Of a stretch of DNA of 64,000 nucleotides, positions 46,781 to 59,445 are shown piece by piece (position 1 is the first letter of the stretch; every line of letters begins with the position of its first letter). The position numbers were made by a program, and so were the translations under genes. Under the pieces are notes generated by a model. It had not been told where the DNA came from, searched no databases, and saw nothing but the letters and a program-made list of their open reading frames with translations. Location: NCBI GenBank assembly GCA_035610365.1, contig CM069432.1, positions 177,925,027 to 177,989,026 of the forward strand, written 5' to 3'. The DNA is from Aquatica leii. Its lineage: Eukaryota; Arthropoda; Insecta; Coleoptera; Lampyridae.

Positions 46781-47328
46781 GTTAAGTCTCTCGCCATAAA
46801 TCAGCACTAAATTTAAATAAATTTTTTATTGGTTAAAATTTTTAAGTCAGTATCACAACAAACACCTGTATTTTAATGACATACTTCGGTTTAATGTTTG
46901 ACATTTTGGTTAACTTATTCGCAGTTTTAAGTTTCTCTTATTTTTATTCACTTAACAAATCCTAAATGTCTTTTTTTATACAGAATGTTATTTAAACTCC
47001 CCTCGTTTATAGGCGTTTTTAACTTTTAGCTGTTCCCTCCAAGTGTTATTTGGTACATTTTTAAAATAAATCGTGTTACCAAAATAATAAATATAGTTGT
47101 AACCGCATTTATTCGTTATAAGTAGAAATTTTTAATTTTGTTATTCAAAATTATACGCGTTTCTTCGTACTTTGATCAGCTTTAATGCCTATGAGATAAT
47201 ACATGACATAATTTTTGAATTTTTGCGCCTTTACTAACTTGAACCGTGTACACTAGTCTCTTCATACATTGGTTTAAATTATCATACAAAATTGAAGGAG
47301 GGGCTTAATTCTATTTTTTCGCTCTACA
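46781..47328. mobile_element. inverted, left-truncated copy of the 700-bp MITE
   Basis: Reverse-complement match to 40788-41487. GTTAAGTCTCTCGCC at 46781 corresponds to the inner part of one TIR, with the outer part lost. ACATACTTCGGTTTAATG, TGTTCCCTCCAAGTGTTATT and CATACATTGGTTTAAATTAT follow in order. The other TIR is complete (GGAGGGGCTTAATTCTATTT, TTTCGCTCTACA, to 47328). Several small indels. Confidence 0.75.
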
Positions 47329-47562
47329 GCATAGTCTTGATTTCGGTGAGGTGAGAAAAAAATATTCTATTTACGCTATTAGCTCCGTTAGCGCTTTTGT
47401 CGCAAACACTGCAAAAACGGTGTTAGATAGAGGAATGTTGCACATAAACATTTTTATAGAAGATAAAATTTACTATAAAAAAGTCCACGGAAGGATACAA
47501 TTACCTTCAATAGTTTGTAAGATACAAGTGTGCAAAGTTTTACAAAAATGTTTCGCATTACA

Positions 47563-47716
47563 TTAAAACCCGCAAATCAAAAATGTAGCAAGTGATTATT
47601 TCTGAAATCAATTGTTACATCACGAATAAACGTGGGGTTTCATTGACTATGTAGCAATTCTTTCGAGAAATAATCAGTTGTTACATTTTTGATTTGCTTT
47701 ATGCAACCCGCCTTTA
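47563..47716. mobile_element. MITE with TTA target duplication, second copy
   Basis: A 148-bp element (47566-47713), the reverse complement of the MITE at 4899-5060: AATCAAAAATGTAGCAAGTG on the left, TGTTACATTTTTGATTTGCT and TTATGCAACCCGCCT on the right. The left terminus has lost about 11 bases (TTGCACAAAGC). TTA flanks both sides (47563-47565, 47714-47716). Confidence 0.75.
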
Positions 47717-50700
47717 AATTATTAGATATAATTATACCCTCCCGCGGACTTTTTTGTAGCAAATTTTGTGCTCTATAAATATGTTTATGTGCAATTTTCA
47801 TCTATATTGGTCTGTTTTTGCAGCGTACAAGGCGGAAGCTCCCGCGGATCTAATTCTGCAATTACTATCATTATTTTTCAGTATTGCTGAGTGAAATTAA
47901 GACTTATTATATTTTTAAAACATAAAACAAATCGTAAGGAATACACGGCATCCAAAAAATACAAAAAATTTAGTGAAATTGGGCACCACCGCAAGTTCCA
48001 GATTTGTTTCATCTGAGCGTTTCATCGTTTCGTTACACAAGCCTTCGAATCAAGCTCCCTATAAGTGTTTCCAACACTAGGTTAGCCTTATTGGTAGAAA
48101 ACCAACACAATTTATAACACGACAAACTTGCAGCCATTCGTTTTTCAATCAACACGACAAAAGGCGAAATAACCAAACTTACTCTAAAACTTCGAACACC
48201 TGCTGACGTGACACAACATTTTCGATAAGTTGTTGAGGTCGTCAATTTTATACCGCAGATATCACCATATTTACAATAGACTTCTAAACACACCGCAGGA
48301 AGCAAAGAAAACGAACGTGAAACAGCAAAATACACAAAGAATATACGCAAACAAAAACAGAAGACCCGCATGTAATTTTTAAATACGAGATCAGATAAAT
48401 GATGCAAATGTGAGGGAATCGAAGGGAAAAAAGTATGATACACGAATAGTTTAGTTCTTTCTAAATTACATGACAAACAATGCTGAGCGTTTTCTTAGTG
48501 GGACGGAGTACTTATTAAAGAACGAGTATCATAAAGTCGGTTTTATTAAACGAATCCAAGTTCCCTAAAAGCCTTATAAACGAGTTTTTTATATTATTTT
48601 TTAGAATAAAAATGTGAAATTATAAAAAGCTAGAGATTACTTGTCTATTAATTAAATGCGTATTTAAGTCACTAATACCAATCTTGTAAAAAAGATTACA
48701 CCCATTTTATTAAAGCATACAAATGACGTCGTTTGGGTGCTTTAATAAGATCTATTACTGACGCAAATTCCGAGGCAAATTCTAAAAAACTTACGTACAT
48801 CTTACTTGATTACCTAACTCTGTAGTTCTTTGTTAGATATCGTTACTTCATTAAGTTTTCGATTTCTTTTACACCTTGATGAAAGCTCTTAAGAAAGTGG
48901 ACAAAACGTTCGCAACGTCAGTTACAACATTAACATGGTCCAAACCCAAGAGTCGTAATTTTAGCATATGATTGTTTGTCCGTGTTTTACTTGAAGTTAC
49001 GAATTTTATTTCGGGATTCCGAGTAGAACTGCGTTTTTGTTTGATTAAAACTTTCTGTCCGTGTGTAATATGACAATAACCTAAAATATGTTGAACACAA
49101 TTTATTTCTGCTTATATACTTATCGCTCTGCAGTATTTCTTACATGTAATCAAAATAAACACCAATAAATAATTAACATCGTGAATAAACATAAGTAACG
49201 GGCGCGCTCGAATTGTGCCCATAATCGTTCTAAATCGGACAATCTTTGCTTCCACATCGTATTTATGTTCGCACGTTCAAAATTTTACTGACAACGTTTA
49301 AAAAATGGTTTAAGAAAATGTCAATAATGTAAACTTAAAATTTCTCATCATTTACACTGCTAAAGAAGCTCCCTTCTGACATGTGAACACGCCGCCACTA
49401 AATAAATTTCGATAATGTGAACACAATTTTGAATTAGATACGTATACTATAAATAAAGAATAAATTATATATTGAGGTCAGTTAATTTTAATATAGTTTA
49501 ATGTTATAATATTTTAAAATTCACTTCAATCAGTGTAGTAATTTTTAATGTGTGAGCGAACGGATAAATCAATATGCTTCAAAAGTCATTTTTTTGCGAA
49601 ACTATTTTAATATTAAATAAGTTTACTTCTGTAATGATATTAAGCTCTTAAATCAACATTCCTGTATTGTTGATATTAAGTTTATTTTACTTATTTAGAA
49701 CGCTCCATCCGCCCTATCTAAAATTTTGTAGACATTTTTAAAAGTAGTATCAATTCAACACGTTTTGTACCTTGTGCTTTAAAGTTTTCAAGCCATCATT
49801 TTTAGCTACAAAACAATTTAAAAATACCAAAATATGTTTTAATAAGTAAACCAGAGTTTAGCTTTGAAAACAGAAAATGACTGCTAAACGTCAAAATAGA
49901 AAAAGTATAGAGGGTAGTATATAGTTGTTCGATAGTTGTGTGTCATGAGTCATGATGTACTACAATAGAATGCTTCAGTAATTAATTTAGAGCTATTTTG
50001 ACCGTAGTCACTTGGGGTATGGCCATCTACTAAACAAATAAAAATAGTTACTGAGTAAATGTTATTTTATAGTTACAATAGTTTTGCTTGTTTTTTAAAT
50101 TCAAATATTTTATTACGAATATATATATTTGATATTTTACTATTTCAATGTCGTTTTGATTAGTCATTACAGTACTAATCGCCAATTATTCATAGCGGAA
50201 CAAATAAGTTGCTTACATAATGTTTGTAGTACATAGGTACTGAATCTTGCATTGACAAATGCACTGTAAAAACTCAACTGGCTTGAATTACTTGCTTACT
50301 GTTACTGATACATGTAATACAATAGTGATTTCCATTATTTATAGCAATTGCGGTGAACAATTTCTGCTTGAAACGATTACCAAATATCATCACGACCGCC
50401 CCGCCCCACCTTGTAATATTACCTGTTTCTTTGAAATCTCAACACTCGAAATTCAAGATAATTCCATTTAACATAATTGGTCAGAAACATTAAACAATAT
50501 CTACATTTAGACTAAATAAAATAGTTAAAAAACACATGGAATATTATGTAAAAGAATAAATTTCTTAGAAAAATAACTTATTGATGAATAATATCTTTAA
50601 TGTATGAGCCATAACTAACAATACAAGTAATATTAAAATACAATATAACTTGAAAAAATCTTTTAAATATATTCAAGGACATGTGTACAATTCTTTATAA

Positions 50701-51196
50701 GTTTATTTGTGGTATTTGTGTAGAAAAACATTTTGAAAGTGTTGAATGCACTAAATCTACACACGTTAAAAAGTTTATCTTGATTTCTAAGTTTTGTGTA
50801 GTTAAATAAGTAAAATATACACAGAAATGTACTAAAAAAACACCAATTGTCCAACATTGCACATTCTATCCTTTAATTAGTTGCAATAACTACATTTTAG
50901 ATGAAAGTTAATAATAAGATCACAATTTTGAATAGAAATCTGACAATAATTAAAAAACAAAAATGACTTGCATAAAAACCATGTATAACTTCTAAAATAG
51001 GTAATCTCAGTGTCGACTTCTCTGTTAGGTCATTTAGTCAATGACCATCCAAAAAACACTAAAAGCTTGTTTTATTATTAATTTACAATTGCAAATATGT
51101 AACATTTAAATTTTCAATGAATGCGCAATGCATTCAAAAACTAGCGAACTTGCTCGAGGGTCGAGTATAGTAATAATGCGTTTTTAAAGTTTTAAT
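47717..51196. other. stretch without a supported gene
   Basis: A 147-codon minus-strand frame (48476-48033) is cysteine- and serine-rich without a known motif. At 50399-50410 CCCCGCCCCACC, an Sp1/KLF-like box, stands out in the AT background and recurs identically at 54532-54543. Nothing else is assignable. Confidence 0.3.
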
Positions 51197-51239
51197 ATTG
51201 AAATGACCTTTCTGCAGCATTGACCACTAACGGCCACTG
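51197..51239. repeat. hAT right-end fragment
   Basis: TTGAAATGACCTTTCTGCAG then CATTGACCACTAACGGCCACTG aligns base for base, with few changes, to the right end of the hAT at 2180-2222 (AAATGACCCTCTGGTATGAT, TGACCACCAGCCGCCACTG). No transposase is attached. Solo end of a related element. Confidence 0.6.
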
Positions 51240-51608
51240 AGTAATCTATAAAATATGTTCATTTATAAAACGTAAATTCCGTAATAATTTTGTGATTTCC
51301 CGTTTTCTATACCACTAATAACGGATATTCAAGTTAAAAATTTCTCACCAAATGATTCACACATACTATACCTATGTATGTAAAACGACAATATATAACT
51401 TTTTTTACAAAAAATTTAGCTTATTTGCATCAGTTAGCTTGTTAAATAATTCACAAAATTATAGTTACTTAATGCTTATACGTCCACTGTGAAATTTAGC
51501 TATAGAAATAATTCAATACAATATGTGTAAAACACACGTTTTCAGTGCTGATGAGACAAAAGAACAAAACTGTCAACTAATGGTTCTCTTAATATTTATA
51601 GGATATAG

Positions 51609-52303
51609 GTATCAACTAGTGTTGGGCATAACCGAATTATTTGAATAACCGAATACTCAGTACTTGAGTGATTTCAAAAACCGAATGATTATTTGAATTA
51701 TCATCATTTGAATTGTTTAACAGTACTCAATCTCATATTTACATTCGTCACGTCATACTCTCCTGATATTTATTTAATTGAAAATCCAATCTTATAAAAA
51801 TTTTAACTTCCTAATAATTTTTTTTAAATTACATAAAAGTAAACAACTGCCGTCTGATTACAATCGCACATGTTCTGTTTTATTATAGCTAATATTATAC
51901 TTTTTGATTATACAGTGCGTATTTTAATGATTGTCCGGTGTTTGAATTTGCCGCGACGTCATTGTAGTAGCTATAATCAAACAATGTTGGTGCGTTGACA
52001 GTTCATTTCTCAATTTGGCGTTTTACAAGCGGAAAATTCAAACACCGGACAATCATTAAAATACACACTGTAGTAATAGTACATATATCGATTATGAATA
52101 ACTGGATACTACATATTGAATACTGTCGGTTTTTATAATTTGATTGAAATACGTATATGCATACTCAGTTGCTTGCGCAGGCGTATAGTTTTCGATTATT
52201 TTCTATTCGAATACTCTGATGTAATAACCGAATTACAACGATTATTTTGAAAACCGGATGATCGGTTATTTTTCATTCGAATGATCCCATCACTAGTATC
52301 AAC
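51609..52303. mobile_element. hAT MITE with perfect 8-bp target duplication
   Basis: GTATCAAC is present at 51609-51616 and 52296-52303. Between them a 679-bp element begins TAGTGTTGGGCATAACCGAA and, inverted from the right, TAGTGATGGGATCATTCGAA. Both ends are followed by repeated CGAAT/AACCGAAT words, which occur in both orientations as subterminal repeats. Eight-base duplications and TAGTGxTGGG termini fit the hAT superfamily. No coding sequence. A mariner-type MITE is nested inside (51911-52072). Confidence 0.85.
51911..52072. mobile_element. mariner-type MITE nested in the hAT MITE
   Basis: A 158-bp element (51913-52070) flanked by TA on both sides. The termini CAGTGCGTATTTTAATGATT and, inverted, CAGTGTGTATTTTAATGATT continue as GTCCGGTGTTTGAATTT, giving TIRs of about 37 bp with one mismatch. 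TA duplication and CAGT-type ends indicate a Tc1/mariner MITE. It must be younger than the host hAT MITE. The near-identical TIRs agree with that. Confidence 0.85.
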
Positions 52304-53378
52304 TGCTCTTTTATTACTCTAAAACATTAATTTAATAATCAACGTAAATTAAGTACATATTTCTTCATGTTCGGGCTACAATTATTGAAGCCCATGCCTT
52401 ATATGTAGTAGAGTACTGTAACGTGACTTCGCGAACCCTACTAAGAAATTTTCATATGCAGTTTAAATGTGCGAAGGGGTTTGTGCTTTTATAGCCCGTG
52501 CCTGCGGTTCAGTACTGATTGATCGGTGAAACGTGTTGTACGTGTTCTAAGTGAAACGGTATGTTTGTCGTACGTACTTTTTAAAAAAATGCAAAAAATG
52601 AAAAAATTGTTTTTTTAAATGAATTCCTAAGACTGTCGTTAAAAGAAAAAGTTGAAATAAAATCTTTAGGGAGGCCTACTCCAAATTGGAAACTAAATGA
52701 GGCAGATACAACTGCGAAGTTTGCACGGTTTAAACACACATTAAAAAAGAAACACTTCTACATACGTCTAACATGTTGCTAATTATTTCGATATTTGTTC
52801 TGCTATTTTTCAATTTTCATTATTTCTTTTCTTGTATACTAATATAATTCGATTTTTCTCTTTGCTATCCACCTATTTATTTATCGTAGTTCTATATATT
52901 TTAGAATTTACTTCTCTGCGTATATGTTTGATTCTTTAAAGACTATTTGAAAGATAGCTTCAGATAGTTCCTTGTTGCTTTTAATATTCCTAGTTTTGAT
53001 TCTTATTCTATAATACCATAACTGTTTAGCAGAATACCGAGATGATTGATTTAATGCTTTTATTTGTTAAATTTTAAGCTTAATTTTTTTCTGAGGCAAA
53101 CGCGCAGCATCATCTGTATAACAAATTGTAGTATTTTCTCGTTGCAAATTCTGTAACTGTTTTCATATTTGATCATCTTTATTGTTTTATCCATGATAAT
53201 ATTAAATAATAGAAGACTTAAATAGTACTCGTGTTGAATTCCACCGGGAAAAACAAAAAGTAGATATATTATATTTCAATCAACTTTCTCTTCTTTGTCG
53301 AAAATAAAGACTGCGCCATTACAGAATTGATCCAATATAAAGCCATGTTTATCCGACATTATTTTTAAATTCATTATT
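52304..53378. other. stretch with a possible promoter and short coding-like frame
   Basis: CTTTTATAGCCC (about 52487) is followed about 20-25 bases later by an arthropod-type initiator TTCAGTAC (about 52508). Downstream, 52590-52780 is open in one frame without a good ATG and reads NEFLRLSLKEKVEIKSLGRP, TPNWKLNEADTTAKFARF. This looks coding-like, and the LGRPTPN word recalls the N-terminal linker of hAT proteins, but evidence is weak. The rest is AT-rich without features. Confidence 0.25.
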
Positions 53379-53552
53379 GCCAGGTTGCATAAAGCAAAAT
53401 TAGTTATGCTGTTATCTGACGCCGTTGTTAACTAAATCGTACTATTAATTTAACAATTTCGTTAGCAAAACGAATTGATTTTTTAGTTGACGAAAAACAT
53501 GACATGCTTACGTAATCAACTACATCGTTAACAATGCTTTATGCAACCGGGC
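53379..53552. mobile_element. MITE with GGTTGCATAAAGCA termini
   Basis: The left end GCCAGGTTGCATAAAGCA (53379-53396) pairs with TGCTTTATGCAACCGGGC (53535-53552). The termini resemble those of the TTA-flanked MITEs at 4899 and 47563 (GGGTTGCACAAAGC), but the interior differs. TTA occurs at 53374-53376 and 53558-53560, which may be the target duplication if the ends extend a few bases. Confidence 0.65.
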
Positions 53553-53644
53553 CTCAGTTAGTTATAATATTTGTTGTTAGCTTTAAGATTGTGTTTCTGT
53601 TTTTTAACATCAACTATCATAATATTTATAATATTTTAAACATA

Positions 53645-54035
53645 CTGTTGTAGAGATGTTTCATTATGTCGTAAACTGTGACGTTGAGTTGAAAATCGGA
53701 ATTAATAAATTAATAATTTAAAATTTGACAAGGCTAAGTGAATCTCAAAAACGTTAGTTTATTTAGGTCTATGTAAAAAGGAAAAAGTCTATAATAAAAC
53801 AAACAAAGTAATCACATATTTATATTCTATTAAATAAAAATGCATTACGTTCGATATCAAACAGTAATACTAAAAACTGGTTAATAATAAATACAAAGAT
53901 AAAAGCAAAGGTATGTTAGGAAAAATGTAACGGCGAATGTTTGTAAAACGAATGATAGAATTGTTTTAGCATAAACCGATTACAGCGCCACAGTTCACAA
54001 GATCTTGAAAGACCTTTACGATAAGCTTTTCTAAA
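53645..54035 (+). repeat. dispersed repeat, long copy (partner at 62598-62860)
   Basis: Shared landmarks in order: TATGTCGTAAACTGTGA, GTTGAGTTGAAAATC, GAATTAATAAA, GAATCTCAAA, AAAATGTTTGTAA-like words and CAGCGCCACAGTTCA, then GA(A/T)-rich AGACCT. This copy has about 120 extra bases in the middle. The CAGCGCCAC word near the end recalls 3' ends of arthropod non-LTR elements. No coding sequence. Confidence 0.7.
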
Positions 54036-56490
54036 AAAAGTAACAGTTACCTGATTGGTTATGTATTTTAATTAGTTAGTATTTTTATGAACACATGCAG
54101 TTTTTCGGTTTTGATTGTTTTTATAATAACTCAGAGTTCCTTAATGTATGTTGTATTTTTATTAACATCTGAATTTACTTCATAAAAATCATTTTCGTGG
54201 GTTTCGGAAAACTGCCTTATTAATAAGCTAGTCTCATTATGAACAATATATAGTTGAAAATGTCATACAATTTATGGATTCATTTTCTAATTCACACACA
54301 TTTCTAACGCAGTTTAAAGTTATGGTTAGTTTTATATTATTTACAAATCATGTTTATCCTTAATATGTTCACTATCTTTAATGTGTATATTTTTAACAAA
54401 ATTTGAACAAATTACACAATTGCCATCATATCACATATATGTTGTTAAAAAATTTTTTGCTAACCTATAAAATAATAACAATATTGCATATTGTATTAAT
54501 ACAAAAATTACCGAAGCATTAAATGACATAACCCCGCCCCACCGCATTACGTACGTATTTTATAGACAGTATAGATAGTACTAGATATTTTTTTAAGTTT
54601 ATCACTTCGCAAATTAAAGTAATCAAACTGATAATGATTTGCGCTAATTGCCTATATCGATTTATATGAATTGATTATATAAAAACAAACTCTTGAAAAA
54701 GAGACACTTAATTTATCAAATTGGACTGTGAGAGTCTATGAAGCATTATAAAACATAAAATTTAATTAAAATAAAGTAAGCAGGTGAACTTAAAGACCTA
54801 ATTGTAACTCTCTCATACAGGTTACATTTAAAAAAAAAGTTGTTAGGTTCTCCGATATTGGACAATTATTGGAGTCTAAATCTTAGTAATGTTTAATTAT
54901 GCGATAAACATATATAGAATTTAATCTAGAGAAAACTTGTATAAAAAAAATTTTTTTCTATTTAATTTTTCAGAATTCGCATTTGTATTTTTTTAAATAC
55001 AGTAATTCACTAACGATTTATAGATCGAACTAAAAACATCGACAAGTAATTGTCATTTTGTTTTGATTGCTTTTTTCCGTTTACTTTTTGATGTTATTGT
55101 TTCTCAAGTCAAGGTTATCAATCATCCAATTAATGAGTTCGTATTCACTGCATTCATTTGTTCCAAGCCTTATTGATCTAATTACCATGACAAACTCTTA
55201 ATTGTATGTTTGTAATTTTTGACTTGATTAAAAAAATTTATATTTTACAATATGTATAGATTTTTTTGTAACTTAAGAAAGTTGACTTTAGAATTGAATA
55301 TATAGTCCACAATGTCAAGGGAGCTAGTTTACTTTGTAAAGGCAGAAAGTAAGTACGGAGTGCACTTTCGTTATTTTTTTTCACTTATTTGTAGTTCAGT
55401 TTTCTTGACATTGCTTCAGTATAAATAAGAAGAAAGCATTAACACAAAAACAAATTTAATTCTATTTAAATTCAGTTACCTTGTATAAGTTATGGTATTC
55501 ACGCAGCGTGGATAAAAGTAGTCTTTTTACTTACTTTTTAATAGTGGACTGTAGCAAATCAGCTGATCGTTCTCGCGCAACTTGAGATCAAACAATAACG
55601 CGTTCACGCTAGCACTTAGAAGTACATTCCTGTGGTACATCCATTATAAACTGATTTACCGTACAATACACTATTGATTAACCGATTTTCCCGTAACATT
55701 ACAGCACAGCATTTTTATAATACATGTATTTTTAGGTTTACATTTAGATAATAACATATAAAGTCTGTTTCCCAACATTCGATAATTACCCATACAATAA
55801 AATACATATAGTTATCAAGGTCTTCGAACTTTCTAAGTTTCGTTATAAATAATTGATAAAAGCTTTAAAAAGCTTACAACCTTGCAAGATAATTGTTATC
55901 AATTTAAGAAAACCGTAATTTTTTATGTACAACAAAAACCATGCGAATATCACTTAAATCTTCATTTCATCAAAATCGATTTGTTATGTTCATTGTAAAT
56001 TTATCTAGTTGTTAGCATTTAATTCTGTTAAGCATTTGTGTTTAGTTTCTTGTGGGTCAAGGGTTAACAATCTTTTTTGTTTGTGTTGTAATTACCAGAT
56101 TTTGAAATTGAACATGTTGATTTAGACCAGGAGAACGATCGAAATTTGACAAATCTATAGGCAGCTGACTTTTCGCAATTTCAGTTTTTAATTGTGTATG
56201 GCTAGGCTATATACAGATATGTTGTCAAAGTAAGTTTTAAGTAATTTTAAAACAACGGGCGCATACTTTGAGTAACCGACCTGTATTAAGTATTAGAGCA
56301 GTGTATTCAAAACTGTATTACGTGTACCACTAGTGGTACTATCAATAACATTAAATAAATATACTTTCTGTTCGAGTTGTTTATGAACCAAAAAACTTTT
56401 TTACGTAAACGCAAATTACGAAATAGAAAAAGAGAGAGTATGCAGGAAATAAAAACAGTAAAAAACAAGATTATTCCTACGGTTATATCT
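54036..56490. other. AT-rich stretch without a supported gene
   Basis: Contains the second CCCCGCCCCACC box (54532-54543). No frame or repeat I can support. Confidence 0.35.
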
Positions 56491-56562
56491 AGAGGTATGA
56501 TTTGAACTGGGATATCTTTAAGTACGCACTTAGTCCTACGCAGCTAAGCTATGCTCGCGTAA
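56491..56562 (-). repeat. tRNA-like SINE head (box A and box B)
   Basis: On the minus strand, GAGCATAGCTTAGCTGCGTA (box A, about 56556-56537) is followed about 30 bases later by CCCAGTTCAAATCATACC (box B, about 56511-56494). The D-arm-like and T-arm-like words are good, but the acceptor and T stems do not pair, so a functional tRNA is unlikely. Best explained as a decayed tRNA-derived SINE. Confidence 0.45.
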
Positions 56563-59445
56563 TTTGTAAAGGACCTGTGGGCGAGTTCATCGATACAAAA
56601 CATAAGAGTGTTAGTGTCTACATTAGTGGAAGAATGGAACAATCTCCAACAACAAACCATTGCTATCGTTAAGAAAAGCATAAGCTGACGTATCGAAGCT
56701 ATAATCACGGTTCATAAAAAAATAAATAAATCACTTTAATTTATTTGTAATAAAAAAATAATTATTTTCTGATTGTACTCAATTTAGCAACCTGAATAGC
56801 AAAAGTAATCGGCGTGGAGTTTCAATGTTAACTTGTCGCAATCAAACAAATATAAAAACAGAAAAAATATGACATGACATTTTAGCCGTTTACTCAATTA
56901 AGTACTCCACCCGATACTAACTTTAAGTTAAAACCACTGGATTTTATTAGTATAAAAAATAGCACAGTTTAATTTAACAATCAACATTACAATCGATTCA
57001 TTATAATATTCCATTGCAAATTACAATTAAATTTCACAATAAGCGTTATAACTCGTTACATGATTTGTAGCCTTAATACTCTTATCTCTTATAGACTATT
57101 CGGTAATAAATGCTACAATTAAATTCCACTTTAACAATGTCGTAGCTTATAATTATTTTAAAAAACGACTTTAATTAAAGATTGCCGTTTTTTAGTAAGA
57201 TTAGACTAAATAACGACTATAATTAAATATACATTCACTGACATGTACCGTATGAAAATTATGCTAATTGAAAACTAAGCAGTAAATATTTTTTTTAAAT
57301 AACCGTAAATAAAGGATAATGCCGATTCATAATTTGCAATACACTATTTGGTGGTGATTTGTATTAACTTTGTTAGTGCCCATATGAACATAAAGTCATT
57401 CACGATTCAATGATTACCATGTTTAAATTCAATGGGTATTTGTGTATTATTGTATGCGTCGATTTAATTTGTCGATTAACACAGGCCCAACCACGTTAAA
57501 GTATACTAGGAACGTTTCTAATAGACTCCTATGCTAGCATCTCTATAGGTTAATTATCAGTTTTTGTTCAATAGACCGAGCAGATCGTCTAGCTCAACCA
57601 CTAACATCGACTACAAAAACAAATAGCTACAAAAAGAAAGCAATGGTCTCTGGCGAGATCAAGGTTACACTGTTAATACTGATCGCTAGCAACACCAAAA
57701 TACTGAATCATACTTTGATCAACACTACCAAAATGGACTCGAAGATACGTAAGAATAATATTGGCAATAAGAAACTATCAAACACTTCAGTCAGTTAAAT
57801 AATTCTTAACATTTTTTGCATAGACTTTATTAAACCACCTGTAAGTAGAAAAAGTAAGTTTCTAAATAGTTTTCTGCACAACAAGAAAAGTTGTATTGAA
57901 ACGGTACTCAACTACTTGAAAAAATGTTATTCCTTTGTAGTTATAGTACTTGGTACTGTTTAAAAATAATAACCACGAAATACGAAAAATAATATACGTT
58001 TAGATTGCAATGCATTATAAAAGGTTTAATCCATAATGTCCTACGTTTGTTGTAACATTTTAACTTTCTCCATAAACTTTCAAACGTCAACTAATATTGG
58101 TTATCAATAAATTACAATTATATTAATTTTTATTAAAACGACATTGAAAATATTCAATGGATGTAGCTACCTACTATTTATTCTATAAAAACGTTTTAGA
58201 GCAATTTTTTGTCATTTAGTATTTTTCAAACAATATAAATTTAAAAAAGCAATTAACCTTTATTTTAAATTAAAAAAATGTTAGATAATATTTATAAATA
58301 AGACATAGAAGATATGAATTAATGTTTTTTAAAGTATTACAAGACGCCAATAATTCTATTAAATAACATTAATAGCTTTGTACAAATTAAAAAAAAAGCT
58401 TTCTCTCTAACAAAATATCTTAAAAGTAAACTTTAATTAAAAGATAAGAATATTTTAAAAATTCATTGAACTGTGGTATATGTGCGCTATGTATTCAAAT
58501 AAAGGTGTGTACATTAAATTAAACATAAGATAACGAACACTAATTATAATTGCAGTATTGCTGTATCCGTTAAGATAAAAAGACATTCAACTCAGTACTC
58601 CAAAGTCTATATTTTTGTAAAAAAAACTCTCTTTTTGATATTTTAAAAAAACTACTTACATATTTCAGTATGTGTAGAATATATATTTTTTAAATCTTTA
58701 CCCACGAACTCTCGTGCTTGAAAGGTTAAATATGAATTACATCTAAAACTGCTGCATGTATTTATATGTAAAATAAAATTCATCGTTGAGTACAACAAAA
58801 GTGAGACTCGTATAGTTATAGAATAGAATCGTAACTACACTACATTAACTACGTGTTGTAACGTTTGGTTAAGTGAACAACGGAAAGTCAGAAAACTGGT
58901 TTAGTTGCCCATTATGCTGATATGCAGATACGTTTTCGTCGAGGTTTTCGTACTCATTCCCCATCGGGAGCTGTAACTGCACAAGATTAGTAGATTATTG
59001 TATGTTGTTATAAGAGGTACGTTCGTAGTTACCATCTGTTACTGGGATGATCAGTGTTATCATCAGCTACGCTTCATAACATCGTTTATAGGCATATGAC
59101 GCTCAAATAAAGATATGAGATAAGGCATTAGAAAAAAAAACAACAAAGAATGCATCGAAGATTACACACTGCTCAACAATAGAGATGATGGGGTGAATTA
59201 GTTTTTCATCGCGAGGTCATTCCATGTCAAATCAAGACAACATAAACCTCACCATCTCAAATTTTGATTTGGTTAATGTAGACTAAGAAAAATACCAACT
59301 TTCAGCACAATATCTCAAACGGTTTTCCAAATATAGCTATGTAAAGTTTTCGAAAACAACAAAATTTTTCCCTGTTGTGTCATCTTTAAATTGAAGTTTC
59401 AGCTTTTGTAGGCAAAAACAGCTGAAATTTGTATATTAAGCACGG
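56563..59445. other. AT-rich stretch without a supported gene
   Basis: No supported frame. ATTCCATGTCAAATCA at about 59220 with CCATCTC is a common arthropod repeat word, but its extent is unclear. Confidence 0.35.

Noticed and set aside
48033..48476. 147-aa minus-strand frame, among the longest here
   Set aside because: Cys/Ser/Phe-rich without domain, codon pattern or splice context. Mentioned in the stretch entry only.
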